This document shows positions 24,274 through 35,600 of a stretch of 64,000 nucleotides of DNA, in pieces. Each line of letters opens with the position of its first letter. Position 1 is the first letter of the stretch. Where the stretch lies: assembly GCA_015060865.1 (NCBI GenBank), contig SUXS01000017.1, forward strand, positions 1 to 64,000. Reading direction: 5' to 3'. The DNA is from Bacteroidales bacterium. GTDB lineage: Bacteria > Bacteroidota > Bacteroidia > Bacteroidales > Bacteroidaceae. The notes beneath the pieces were generated by a model that saw only the letters and a program-made list of their open reading frames with translations, had not been told where the DNA came from and did no database searches. Made by a program: the position numbers and the translations under genes.

Positions 24274-27200
24274 TTAGAGGTTAATCTTTATACCTAACAA
24301 GACACTACGTCCTTGTGCAGTAAGCCCACGGTCGATACCCTGATACAATACTGAATTGCCCGACCAAACTTCAGGATCACTACCCAAATAGCTCGTCAAA
24401 GTAAAGAGGTTATTAGCAGTAGCCCAGAAAGTCAGTCCTTGCAACCAGACTGAATTGACGGGAAGCGCATAACTCAACGTCACACTGCGCAAACGTAGAT
24501 ATGATCCATCCTCAATCCATCGATCAGAGAAACGGGCATTTCCCATAGGATCACCATATGTCGCTTTGGGAATATCTGTTTGCTGGCCCTCGGCAATCCA
24601 ACGACGATTAAGGGCAGTTGTCTGATTAAAGAACTGAGCTCCTCCCTCTAGTTGCGAACGCTGATAGTTGTAAATATCATTACCCCAAGAGTAATTGAAA
24701 TTCACATCCAAAGACAGACGCTTATAAGACAAGGAGGTATACATATTTCCATACAAGTCTGGATTAGGATCACCAATCACAACCATATCTTTTTCATCAA
24801 TCACACCATCCTGGCTATAATCCTTGAATTTCATGTCACCAGCTCCAAAATAAGTTTGATCCCCCGTGGCAGATTTGATACTCAAGTTAGCCTCTTTGGC
24901 CTCTTCTGCTGTAGCAAACACTCCATCCGTTTCATAACCATAGAAAACTCCTACAGGACGTCCTACCGAAGTCAACACATTTGCCCCATAAATCGAAGTT
25001 GTATAGTCACCATCGGGGAGCATTGTCACCCGATTCTGATAAGTTGCCACATTCAGCCCCATATGCCAACGCCAATCTTTACGAGCAAGAAGCTTAATTC
25101 TTGCAGCAACATCTACTCCAAAGTTTTCCAAAGCGCCACCATTAGACCAATAAACTCCTCCACCGACAATTTCCGGCAATGATTTCATGGTCAACAGATT
25201 GTTCGTATAGCTCTTATAAACATTCAACGAAAGGCCTATAACGTCATTATATTCAGTCAAGTCAACGCCCAAACGGAAACGATGAGTAGTCTCCCATTGT
25301 ATGCCAGTATTACCAATATTATTCAATACCAAGCCTATAGAGGATCCCAAGAACTTGGTTGCCGTCAAGTTGGTTCGCGCTGCAGTCAAAGCAATATCAT
25401 CATTTCCTGTGACATCATAACCTGCACTTATTTTAAGCATATTGATGCCCCATTCCTTGGCATTAAAGAAATCCTCGGAAGAAATCAACCAAGCGCCTTG
25501 CAATGATGGGAATAATCCCCAATGTACACCAGCCAGCTTAATACCATCCGTAACTTCTCGGCCGAAACGCGAAGTTGTCTCCATGGACAAACCTCCCTGC
25601 AAGAAATACTTATATTTATAATTGTAGTCAGCTTGAGCATAATAACTAAATGAGCGCCAAGTGTCATCCACTCCATCAACAGACTTAAAAGACAATGACC
25701 CAGACACATTGGGCATTTTGTCATTACCCGTGTTGTGACCTTCGTTCTGAGAAGCCTGATACTTGTCATTGGTAAAGCGGAATCCACCAATGAGATTCAA
25801 GAAATGAGCATTTTTTCTCAAAGTCCAGTCCAAACGAGTGTCACTAAATATAGACTCTTGTTTGGCATTGAAAGAAGCAGCACGGTTGCTGGACTCACCT
25901 ACCCCATCAATGTAGAATACCGGAGTGCCGGTCATGGGAACAAAGGCACGCTGATTGTTGTTTGACAACGAATAGTTGAATAATGTAGTAGCATAGAAAT
26001 TACTACTGAAATCATAACGAGGAGCCAGCGTAAGGTTAAACATACTGTATTCCAAGCGATTCTTATTTTTAGCATCTCCATATTTGTTAATCGCAACAGG
26101 ATTAGCCCATGAAGTATTCGTGCCAAAATCCTCTGCAAAGTCATCTGCTGGCGACACGAAATCGGTAAGTTCCCCATCTTCACTATAATTATAAGGATTC
26201 AAGAAAGGAGACTTTATCAACGCCAAGAAGTTTGGAGAAAGAATCGTACTGGTGGTAAAATCTTCCGGAACGCCATCCTCACGTAGATTACGAGTATTAG
26301 AATTATAAGCCACATCGAAACGGGTACTTAAATCACCAATCAACTTGATATCCGTATTAAAACGGAGATTCATACGAGTGAAGTTATTGAAGTCCAACGT
26401 GCTTTGTGAATTGACATATCCCAACGAAAGGTTGTAGTCGGCCACCTCGTCACCTCCCTGCACACTGATATTATAGTTTTGCGTCAATGCCTCACGATAC
26501 ACATAATCATCCCAATTGGTATTGTTATGATACATGTTATAATAATAATAATTGGGATCATCATTCAAGAACTTAAAGTTGGTCAGTTCTGTACCGGTAC
26601 TACCAATCAACTCCGACACATATAGTCGATGTTGGTCAGCATTCATCATTGAAGGGCGATCAGGAGTAAACTCTATACCTGCCATCACATTGGCCTCAAT
26701 ACGTGTAGCCATGCTGGTACTACGCTTGGTTTCAATGATAATCACACCATTGGATCCTTTTGTTCCATAAAGTGCTGTAGCATTCTTAAGTACGGTAACC
26801 TTTGCAATATCATTCACACTGATGGCAGAGAGCACGTTGTTATAGTGCCCATCATGGAGTGCTCCACGATTATACTGTTGGTCCATATAAACCCCATCCA
26901 CAATCACCAAAGGCTGTGCATTGGCATTCAGGGAGTTCAAGCCGCCAATAAACATGGCAGATCCCATAGCTGGGGTACCACTACGGTTGATTACACGCAT
27001 ATCACCACTCAAACGTGTGTTTACTTCCTGGTCAACCGAAAGTGCTGAGGTCAAAGAGAAATCTGAGGCTACAGCCATGTCAGTGATTTGTATATCACTT
27101 GTGTAATCACTACTAAAATTCTCTGAATACAAATGGATAATAGCTTCTTTTCCTGCAGTGGAAATCTGCACAAGGTTATAACCCGGTGCATTGACATCGA

Positions 27201-27486
27201 GCATAGTTACAAAAAGAGGAACCTCCAAACTATACTTTCCCGATTCATCGGTCATCGCAGCATAACGGGTATGCCCATGAGCCACGATGCGTGCACCTGC
27301 CAAGGGAGCACGAGTTGCAGCATCCAGTACAACACCGGTTATCATTTTCACATTCTCCTGCTGCACAATACTATCCTGTTCAATCTCATCAACAGCCCAA
27401 GCAGCAGGAATATGCATAACCATGCCAACCATAAGGCATGCAAATATTTGTAGATATTTTTTTCCTGTCTTCATAGTACAATCCAT
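24274..27486 (-). CDS. SusC/RagA-family TonB-dependent transporter (second pair)
   Basis: A 1070-residue outer-membrane importer. Either ATG 27486 (overlapping the upstream TAA as TAATG) or ATG 27474 (MKTGKKYLQIFACLMVGMV) may start it. After the signal come a carboxypeptidase-regulatory-like beta domain (MITGVVLDAATRAPLAGARI, about 50-120), the plug (AMFIGGLNSLNANAQPLVIV, about 180-260) and the 22-strand barrel ending in VLLGIKINL. The stretch between the first domain and the plug lacks the usual VVVGYG-type TonB-box/plug entry, which is unusual. Partner of the SusD at 22402-24258. Confidence 0.92.
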   Translation of the reverse strand: MDCTMKTGKKYLQIFACLMVGMVMHIPAAWAVDEIEQDSIVQQENVKMITGVVLDAATRAPLAGARIVAHGHTRYAAMTDESGKYSLEVPLFVTMLDVNAPGYNLVQISTAGKEAIIHLYSENFSSDYTSDIQITDMAVASDFSLTSALSVDQEVNTRLSGDMRVINRSGTPAMGSAMFIGGLNSLNANAQPLVIVDGVYMDQQYNRGALHDGHYNNVLSAISVNDIAKVTVLKNATALYGTKGSNGVIIIETKRSTSMATRIEANVMAGIEFTPDRPSMMNADQHRLYVSELIGSTGTELTNFKFLNDDPNYYYYNMYHNNTNWDDYVYREALTQNYNISVQGGDEVADYNLSLGYVNSQSTLDFNNFTRMNLRFNTDIKLIGDLSTRFDVAYNSNTRNLREDGVPEDFTTSTILSPNFLALIKSPFLNPYNYSEDGELTDFVSPADDFAEDFGTNTSWANPVAINKYGDAKNKNRLEYSMFNLTLAPRYDFSSNFYATTLFNYSLSNNNQRAFVPMTGTPVFYIDGVGESSNRAASFNAKQESIFSDTRLDWTLRKNAHFLNLIGGFRFTNDKYQASQNEGHNTGNDKMPNVSGSLSFKSVDGVDDTWRSFSYYAQADYNYKYKYFLQGGLSMETTSRFGREVTDGIKLAGVHWGLFPSLQGAWLISSEDFFNAKEWGINMLKISAGYDVTGNDDIALTAARTNLTATKFLGSSIGLVLNNIGNTGIQWETTHRFRLGVDLTEYNDVIGLSLNVYKSYTNNLLTMKSLPEIVGGGVYWSNGGALENFGVDVAARIKLLARKDWRWHMGLNVATYQNRVTMLPDGDYTTSIYGANVLTSVGRPVGVFYGYETDGVFATAEEAKEANLSIKSATGDQTYFGAGDMKFKDYSQDGVIDEKDMVVIGDPNPDLYGNMYTSLSYKRLSLDVNFNYSWGNDIYNYQRSQLEGGAQFFNQTTALNRRWIAEGQQTDIPKATYGDPMGNARFSDRWIEDGSYLRLRSVTLSYALPVNSVWLQGLTFWATANNLFTLTSYLGSDPEVWSGNSVLYQGIDRGLTAQGRSVLLGIKINL

Positions 27487-29129
27487 TATTCTTTAACCGG
27501 TTCCAACATAATACAATCTATCAGTAATGCCTTAGAATACACCTCGTTCTCTTTCTTAGAGGTTCCATCAGGCAAGGTCACTTTCTTGGTGCTACTAACA
27601 TCGCTCTCGATGGTTAGTGTGGTTGCTACCACATCCTCTCCATAATTACATGCAGGGAACACTACATAATCTAAGTTTTCCTTCTTATCACCATCTCCAT
27701 CAAGATCATTTTTATCCACAAAAACAAATGATATAGTATCCATCGCATAAGGATTAGTAGACGTATAATCCATTGACAATTTTTGTGAAGATCCTCTATG
27801 ATCCTTATAGTTCAGAGTTAAGGTCAATTTATTGGGTCTTACCCCATTAGCCTTATCCGTAACTCTTGTCTGCGGCAATAGAACGACTTTAAGATTATAA
27901 GCGGCTGACAAGACATTGCGCACGAAGAACGTCGCTTCTGACTGACTACGAGTATTCAATGGGTATATCTCCATATAGCCGTGACGAGACAACCTATTAT
28001 ACAGTGTATCCTCTATGGACAGATTACGATTATAAGAGCCCGTATTTGCCCCCAACTCATCTAAAGTCATCACATTCTCCGCCTCCACAACAATTTCCTG
28101 ATGCCAGGATTCCCATGGGCGATGCCGCAAAGTATCCACAACAAACACATTTCCATTGCTACATATATCTCCATCATCTATGCCCGAGAATCCTTGCAGG
28201 AGATTCTCAAACGGGAGATAAAACACATTATTAGCCGTAGAAATCAATGAATCCTCAACTGCCCCCTGCACCGTATGGCTAAACACCAAGTCATTGACTA
28301 AGGCCCTCTTAGTATACATCCGCTGTAAAGAATCAGCAAGAGTATTCTTGCTATGATAGGTATAATACTTAGCAATTGTTGTATACGACTTATTCCATGC
28401 CTCATTAGTGGGAATTATCATAGAATAGAGGCTATCTTCATTGTCCAGCTGACCTATACGATAGAACATCTCATTCAAATTAACTGTCACAGAATCCACA
28501 TACTCCTGTTTTCCATCAACAATTTGCCCTGGGACACTAGCCTCCACATCAATTACCGCAGTATCAAACGAGTGCAGATACTCACTAACTATGCTAAATG
28601 TAGAATCAGAATCCAAGAATTCCCAAATATTGGGGAAGAAAGGTACGCGAGATTCTATCACATGCAGTATACCGTTCTTGGTTATAATGTTCTTCTCTAC
28701 TAAACAGGCATTTCCAAAGACATAGTCATCGCCTTGGGCTTCAAAGGCCATAAACTTCTCATTAAGCATGGCAATACCCTTACCATCCAGTTCACTATTG
28801 GCCGATATGGAGAAGCGAGCAATATGATTTTTCACAAACTCCTTTTCAATATTCTTCTCATTCATTCCCGCTAAGTCAAGAGCACCTTTGGGGGCAAAGA
28901 CGGTAAACATCTGTTGTCCATCGAGCAACTTATCATAACCATACTTCTTCAGATACTCTTCAAAGTCATCCAAATCAGGGTGGGCAACAATCTCCTGCCA
29001 TAGCGTATTATCGGCTACTTGTTGAGTATTTTCCACATCATAATGTGCATTCCAAGCATCCGTACAACCCACCATTGCCAATGGGAGTATCAGCAGAATG
29101 CTATATACGAGCTTATTTGAATATTTCAT
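27486..29129 (-). CDS. FAS1 (fasciclin) domain surface lipoprotein, third of the operon
   Basis: A 547-residue lipoprotein: MKYSNKLVYSILLILPLAMVGC with Cys22. Two FAS1-like domains, about residues 40-180 (MFTVFAPKGALDLAGMNEKN; ITKNGILHVIESRVPF) and 185-365 (YSMIIPTNEAWNKSY; NGNVFVVDTLRH), followed by a C-terminal beta-sandwich (about 370-545) with DLDGDGDKKENLDY, a calcium-loop-like stretch. FAS1 domains bind proteins or glycans in adhesins. Encoded between FAS1-B and the second susC with a 1-bp overlap, so it probably works with the second transporter. Confidence 0.88.
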   Translation of the reverse strand: MKYSNKLVYSILLILPLAMVGCTDAWNAHYDVENTQQVADNTLWQEIVAHPDLDDFEEYLKKYGYDKLLDGQQMFTVFAPKGALDLAGMNEKNIEKEFVKNHIARFSISANSELDGKGIAMLNEKFMAFEAQGDDYVFGNACLVEKNIITKNGILHVIESRVPFFPNIWEFLDSDSTFSIVSEYLHSFDTAVIDVEASVPGQIVDGKQEYVDSVTVNLNEMFYRIGQLDNEDSLYSMIIPTNEAWNKSYTTIAKYYTYHSKNTLADSLQRMYTKRALVNDLVFSHTVQGAVEDSLISTANNVFYLPFENLLQGFSGIDDGDICSNGNVFVVDTLRHRPWESWHQEIVVEAENVMTLDELGANTGSYNRNLSIEDTLYNRLSRHGYMEIYPLNTRSQSEATFFVRNVLSAAYNLKVVLLPQTRVTDKANGVRPNKLTLTLNYKDHRGSSQKLSMDYTSTNPYAMDTISFVFVDKNDLDGDGDKKENLDYVVFPACNYGEDVVATTLTIESDVSSTKKVTLPDGTSKKENEVYSKALLIDCIMLEPVKE

Positions 29130-29152
29130 AAAATCCTCCTTATATTAAATTA

Positions 29153-31063
29153 TCAATGACGGTCCTCCTTCTGATTGGGATTATCGTATACACTCTTCGG
29201 ACACAACTCCAAGTAATCGAACATAAACTCCTTACCGGCTTCATCCACCGCACGGAATCGGATAGTATGGTCAACTCCACTCTCAAGATACTTAGTGGCC
29301 ACAATACGACGAAGATGATTGGATTGGGCACGTGCGATATTGGTCTTACCAGCGCCTTCCGTCTGAGTATCAGGGCCTTTCATATAGCCACGATTATGCA
29401 TGGCCTTTTCATTCTTGGCTTTCTCCTCCTCTGTCAGATTATCGTCACTAAACCAACCAATCTTTGAGCTTGTACCATCCTCCGTCAAGTCCACAGGAAT
29501 ACCACAAGGAATACCATCCACATATACTTGAGTCACTCCACGGTGACCCATTGGTACGTATCCATATCGTATTTCATAAGTACCCGCCGGAACAGGAGGC
29601 AACTTGATTTCAAAGTCATACGAACCCTCTGCAATAATTTCATCGGCATACCAGCACCAGAAGCCAATAGATTGGGTCTGATAGTAAACCACACCTGTTT
29701 GATGCAACTTCAGATTATCTACATAGCTATACATACCATCGGTTATCTGATAAGCTTTATTCAGTCCTTCCTGAACCGTAGCATTACCATCACCATTACG
29801 GAAGATATTGTTTGTAGCCAATTCAGGCATCAACGTAGCAGCATCAAAACGCATACGGTCATTAAGCACCTCGTTTACCACTGTTTCATCATACACCAAC
29901 GGTCGGTCAATCAGATAATATACCCCATTACTACCATCAAACATCTCTGAATGATGCACTTTTACTCCAGCCACGCGATGTACTTTTCCATGGCTGGTAC
30001 CATAACGTCTATTCAAACGGGTAGAATCCTTGGTAGCATTACCACGAGAAGCCTTCATAATCGTACCTGGGCACATGGTCTCATAAAAATCAAACGCATC
30101 GTGCTGGAAATTGGGGAAATGGATATAAGTCGTCATCTTATCGGTATATATTCTTCTATTAAGGAAGTGATAGGATACGAATCGATTCAACGAATTACGA
30201 CGATCGGTATAGTCAGTAACACCTGCATCTTCAGGGAAGACCTGATCATATACCTGCTTGGCATAGTCAATCAAGCCTTGAATAGAGGTGGTATCAATCC
30301 CTGCACGGGCGTAAACCTCATTCGTTTCAATAAAGCCAGTATAACCTATCAACCGGCTCGTCGGATAATACTTATTAAAGCCATTACGGTCAGTACCGTC
30401 ACCCATATCATTAGGACGAGGTACAAAAGTAGGGTCTATATATGCCTGAAGCGAGTCATGCATGTGGGTGAGTTCCAAAGCCTCACAAAAAAGTGAAATC
30501 GCCGGGTTCTCTTTCATCAAATCAGGCAATGAGGCAATCGAATGACTCAGCACATGATCCACCACATGCGCTACACCGTTTTCCAACTCTTGATCCTTTA
30601 CAATCACTTTCGAATGTTTATTCACGAAATAGTCACCTGTAAGAGTATCAATCGTTACCTGTATATAGCGTTCATTCATATTCGGCGTATTCACTACCCC
30701 ATTATCCATATCGGTAGTCATATAATCAAGCTTAATCACATGACCATAAGCTATGGTATCACACTCCGCATCAGAAAGTTGAGTTACATCCGTCTTTCCA
30801 CGCTCGCGCAAATAGATGTCAAAAGCATCATTGGTGGGCACAAAACAGGTATAGGTACCATAGGCCGACAGAAGGCTATTGACTCCCGTACGCTGCAAGA
30901 CGTAAGCGAATGACGAGAGTTCTTTCCGATTTTCCACAAAATCTGTAATCGTCTCACCGGTAAAGGTGTAGTAATTTTCCAACTTCAACTCCTCGACACA
31001 AGCTGTAGTAAGGCCAAGCACACTTACAAGGAGCAAGCAGATATAGATATGTTTCTTCTTCAT
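29153..31063 (-). CDS. FAS1 (fasciclin) domain surface lipoprotein, second of the operon
   Basis: A 636-residue lipoprotein: MKKKHIYICLLLVSVLGLTTAC with Cys22 followed by VEE. FAS1 domain 1 (about 35-185) has YTCFVPTNDAFDIYLRERG and ENGVAHVVDHVLSHS; a second, more divergent domain follows to about 430. The C-terminal 180 residues form a beta-sandwich that looks carbohydrate-binding-like (AGTYEIRYGYVPMGHRGVTQ; TIRFRAVDEAGKEFMFDYLE), similar in shape to CBM6-type jelly rolls; this is inference. Six bp after the first susD stop, so it belongs to the same transcript. Confidence 0.88.
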   Translation of the reverse strand: MKKKHIYICLLLVSVLGLTTACVEELKLENYYTFTGETITDFVENRKELSSFAYVLQRTGVNSLLSAYGTYTCFVPTNDAFDIYLRERGKTDVTQLSDAECDTIAYGHVIKLDYMTTDMDNGVVNTPNMNERYIQVTIDTLTGDYFVNKHSKVIVKDQELENGVAHVVDHVLSHSIASLPDLMKENPAISLFCEALELTHMHDSLQAYIDPTFVPRPNDMGDGTDRNGFNKYYPTSRLIGYTGFIETNEVYARAGIDTTSIQGLIDYAKQVYDQVFPEDAGVTDYTDRRNSLNRFVSYHFLNRRIYTDKMTTYIHFPNFQHDAFDFYETMCPGTIMKASRGNATKDSTRLNRRYGTSHGKVHRVAGVKVHHSEMFDGSNGVYYLIDRPLVYDETVVNEVLNDRMRFDAATLMPELATNNIFRNGDGNATVQEGLNKAYQITDGMYSYVDNLKLHQTGVVYYQTQSIGFWCWYADEIIAEGSYDFEIKLPPVPAGTYEIRYGYVPMGHRGVTQVYVDGIPCGIPVDLTEDGTSSKIGWFSDDNLTEEEKAKNEKAMHNRGYMKGPDTQTEGAGKTNIARAQSNHLRRIVATKYLESGVDHTIRFRAVDEAGKEFMFDYLELCPKSVYDNPNQKEDRH

Positions 31064-31069
31064 AGTATA

Positions 31070-32680
31070 TTATTTTGAGGTAATTATAGACTCATCCGTT
31101 TCGTAAGCTGGATTTTGCTTCAACATGGGGTTCACCTTCAACTCATTTTCATGAACCGGCAGGTAAAGCATATCCGTAGGCATCCACTTACTTGTAACAG
31201 AACCTGGATTCGTATATTTCTGAGTAGCCAATTCCAACATCGCATTATTTGAGCCATCACGACGTGCTTTGCGCACAAGGTCAAACCAACGCTTGCCTTC
31301 AAACATCAACTCACGTTGACGTTCAGCCAATACGTTCTCGCGCATCTGCTGTCTGGTTGGGGTTGTCTCCAAAGCCTCATAAGCCGCAAGGGGAGTAGCC
31401 AAATTGGAACGATTATATACCGAGGCATACAAATCATAGGCCACTGACAAGTCGGCAGAGTCGTTACGTTCTACCAAAGCCTCAGCCTTCATCAACATGA
31501 CATCGGTGAAACGATAAAAAATCCAATTCACATAATTCTGGTTACGCACAATATAACCTGTCCCTGCATCATCTACATTAATTGCCGTATACTTCATGAT
31601 AGGGAAGGTTGTCGTTTGATCTTTAATACTTTCAACTGCGCGTACATCAGAAGTTGCCCATACGCCGTTACCCGATTTCATGTTCTCCCCTATAAAGTTT
31701 GCAGCTTGGAAGCGTGCCATAATGTTCATAGACAAAGAGACAAAATAGCCGGATATAATATCATTGGAACGCACATCCTGAGAGAACTGCAACTCAAAGA
31801 TACTCTCAAACGAATTACCCATTCCGAAAATCTGGTTATAGGCATAGTGTTTACTGGTAGCTCCATTACTCTGATTCCCCAAAAGCGGATAGTTCCCATC
31901 ATAACGTAGGCCAGACTTCTCAGCATCCTCTATCTTTTGGGCTATTACCTTATCACAATATGCGATACACTCATCATATTGTTCCATCCACAAGTACACA
32001 TCAGCCAGCATGCTCCAAACAGCAATCTGCGTAATACGCCCTTTGGTATATTCATCCTTATAGAATTTCTTCACTGCCGTTTTCTCAGCCAACAGAAGGT
32101 CATCCAGTACCTGTTGCATGACCTCATCATGAGATGACTGAGCCACATGGAACGACTCACTATCATCGATGGTAGGCTCCACCACAAGAGGCACGTCACG
32201 GAAAGTACGCGCCAAATAGAAATAGCAAAGCGCACGAATTGTCAGCACCTCAGAGCGCAGAGCATACCATTCCGACTCATGGAAGTCGGGGTCACGGTCA
32301 AGCACTTCAGGAGCATAGTGCAACACGGTATTGCAAAGATTGATGACATTATAGAAACTTGCCCATTCACAAATATAGTATGTGGGACGAATATTCCCTT
32401 CCATCAATTTCTCCCAATCCTCACCATATATAGAACCCTGCACCACGTTGTCGGAGCGTAACTCACCCCACATCAATACACGTTCCATAAAGGCATATTC
32501 CGTCATTGCACTATAACAAGCCGCAACCATAGAGTTGACCTCATCTTCGTTCTCCCAATAATTCTCCAGAACGACCTCATTCAAAGGCATTATGTTAAGG
32601 AAGTCATCACATGATGTCATTGACATCATTGCACAGATAACTCCAATCATAAGTTTATGTCTATTAATATTCTTTTTCAT
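31070..32680 (-). CDS. SusD/RagB-family outer-membrane lipoprotein (first pair)
   Basis: A 536-residue lipoprotein: MKKNINRHKLMIGVICAMMS followed by MTSC with acidic DDF after the cysteine. SusD hallmarks: EVVLENYWENEDEVNSMVAA near residue 35, IRALCYFYLARTFRDVPLVV near 150, and the C-terminal RQRELMFEGKRWFDLVRKA. Normal family length. It starts 14 bp after the first susC stop; the pair forms a surface import unit. Confidence 0.93.
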   Translation of the reverse strand: MKKNINRHKLMIGVICAMMSMTSCDDFLNIMPLNEVVLENYWENEDEVNSMVAACYSAMTEYAFMERVLMWGELRSDNVVQGSIYGEDWEKLMEGNIRPTYYICEWASFYNVINLCNTVLHYAPEVLDRDPDFHESEWYALRSEVLTIRALCYFYLARTFRDVPLVVEPTIDDSESFHVAQSSHDEVMQQVLDDLLLAEKTAVKKFYKDEYTKGRITQIAVWSMLADVYLWMEQYDECIAYCDKVIAQKIEDAEKSGLRYDGNYPLLGNQSNGATSKHYAYNQIFGMGNSFESIFELQFSQDVRSNDIISGYFVSLSMNIMARFQAANFIGENMKSGNGVWATSDVRAVESIKDQTTTFPIMKYTAINVDDAGTGYIVRNQNYVNWIFYRFTDVMLMKAEALVERNDSADLSVAYDLYASVYNRSNLATPLAAYEALETTPTRQQMRENVLAERQRELMFEGKRWFDLVRKARRDGSNNAMLELATQKYTNPGSVTSKWMPTDMLYLPVHENELKVNPMLKQNPAYETDESIITSK

Positions 32681-32694
32681 CGTATAACTTTTAC

Positions 32695-35600
32695 TTAGAA
32701 TGTAACACTTATGTTAAAACGGAACGACTTCGGGCGAGGGGTTTTTGAATTATCTGTGCTCAAGCCCATTCCACCATAACCAACTTCTGGGTCGACACCA
32801 GAGTAGCGTGTCCAGAGAAATAGATTATTGGCATTCGCAGAAACCGATGCTCCCGTAAGATTCCAACGCTTAAGCATTTCTGACGGGAATGTATAACGAA
32901 GCTGTATATAATTAAGACGACAGAATGAGCCATCCTCCACAAAACGATCACTGCCGAGGAAATTGTATCCTTTGTTGTACAAAGCGCGAGGGATGGTAGT
33001 CACATCACCCTCGGTACGCCAACGCCAGTTAACGGCATAACTCTGATTGTCAGTACCAATCATGTTTTCGGCATTCATCTTTGCTATATTCAGCACTTTA
33101 CTACCATAACGATAGTTGAACTGCACGTTCAAATCCCAACGTTTGTAATTGAATCTCACACCAAAACCACCCGTCACCTTCGGATTACAATTACCTAAGT
33201 ACACAATATCCAATTCGTTGATATTACCATCATGATTGACATCCTCATAAATGGCATCACCACCTTGGAACACGTATGGAGTACCATCACCCCCATAGTT
33301 AAACATCATAGGAAGCGGTTTACCCTTCTCATCAGTAATCACGTTTCCGTCAGCATCACGGGCAACGGGAGCATTTTCCTGTTCGCCCTCGATGTATTCG
33401 CTATATTGATATACGCCTTTGTAACGGAAACCGTAGATAGAGCCGAATGCATTAGCCACCTGAACACGTGACAAATACGAGCCATTAGCATAGTTAAAGT
33501 CACCATTCAAACTGGCCAACACCGTCTCATCCATCTCCAATATCTGATTCACATTATTACCGAATGTAACATTGAACCCTGCAGAGAAATCACCAACCTT
33601 AAGGATCTTATTACCATGAATATTGAACTCCCATCCTTGGTTAAGCATACTTCCCACATTAGTCCATGCTATTGAGCCATAACCTGTAGTGGAGGGGATA
33701 CGCACATTCTTCATCAACAGGTCATCGGTCGTTTGCGAATATATATTGATATCCATTGTCAGCTTATCATCAAAGAAACCCAAGTCTGTACCCAAGTTCC
33801 AAGTAGTCTTGGTCTCCCACTTTAAATCAGACAGACGAATGTTGTTGGGACGCATAGCACCCATATCAATATAGGAAGCTGCCCCTCCATAGCGACTGAA
33901 ATGTAGATATTGTGCACCGGGTTGGTTACCCACTCTACCCCATCCTGGACGGATAGAGAGCATCGTCAGTTTCAAGCCCTCTTTTGCCCACTCCATCCAA
34001 GGTTCATCGCTGATATTCCAACGTCCAGAAACGGCAGGGAAGAGTCCCCAACGATTTCCTGGACCAAACTTTGTACTACCATCTAAACGTGCCGAAACAC
34101 TCAATGAATATTTAGACTTGTATGAATAGTGACCAGAATAGGTGAAATAGATACTACGCCACTGATCCTGCCCTGTCCACATATTATCCAGATACCCCTG
34201 TGCATTAGAAGAGGTAATACTACCATTAGGCAAACCATACGACACAGATCCATAGTTGCTTCCATTACCATCGGTCAACTCCATTCGAAGCATAGTTGTA
34301 AAGAAATGGTCTTGATTCTCAAAACTCGGTGTAAAGGTCAATGTGTGTTTGGTGGTAAATGCCACACTCTTACCAGCACTCTCCTCCGAACGGTTTACCA
34401 TACCGTCAGCCCACTGATAGGTAGTCAACTCACGCGGGAAAAACATATCGGTATAGTCATTGTTCACGTCCATAAACACATTACCATTGTACCTCAGTTC
34501 ATGTCCATCAATATCAGGATTCAGCAAATAGTACTGCAGTTCAAAAAGTGCATTAAGTTTATAGTTACGCACATCTCGCTTTGCCAGATTAGCTACAGCC
34601 ACAGGATTCCACATATTACGTTGATTTCCTAACGCATAAGAATTGGTAGCGGCCACATATCCCATATTTTGCAGAGTATAATAATATTCATCTGTAGGAT
34701 TCCCATTAGCATCCTCTCGATAAATTGCCATATTCGGCATTTTCGAATAGGCTATTCCCAGCAAGTTGTCATTATAATTCTTCTTATTATTGGTATAAAC
34801 CAATGAAAAGTTAGAAATAATTTTGATACGCTCTGACACGAAATAATCAAGATTAACACGTGTACTCAGACGATCCATCTTCTGACCGATAATAGAGCCC
34901 GTCTCCGTATCGTATCCACCAGACACACGGAATGTCGCTTTCTCTCCACCTCCAGAGAGAGAAAGAGAATGCATATGCAAGAAACCTGTCTGCTTCATGG
35001 CATCCACCCAATCCGTATTATTATTATAATTCTCATATTCGGAGAAGAATGGATTATAGTTCAATTCCTGTATATTAGCCGTCTGATCGCTCTGCAAGGG
35101 ATTAAAGAAAGACTCTTTCAACAGCATGGTATAATCATCACCATTGAGCATACGGATACCCTCAGGCTGATACGTCATATTCATGCCATATGAATACTGC
35201 ACACGTGTGGGGCCTCTCCTTCCACGACGAGTTTTAATCTTAATGACACCATTCGCACCCTGCGAACCATAGATGGCTGTAGCTGCCGCATCCTTTAATA
35301 CCTGAATTTCCTCAATATCATTGGGGTTCACACAAAGCAACTCGGCAAATTTCTCCTCATTAGCATTGGCATAATCAAAATTATCATTACCAGTCATCTC
35401 GAAGACATTGTCGTCTACTACAATCAGCGGTTCTGAGTTTCCATTGATAGAGGATACACCACGCAAGCGCATGGTAGTACCACTACCAAGATTACCCGAA
35501 TTCATCACGATGTCAAGACCTGCAATCTGCCCTTGCAAGGCCTCATCCACCGAAGTGAAGTTAAGTCCCTCAAACTCATCCATCTTTAACGACTGTGCAG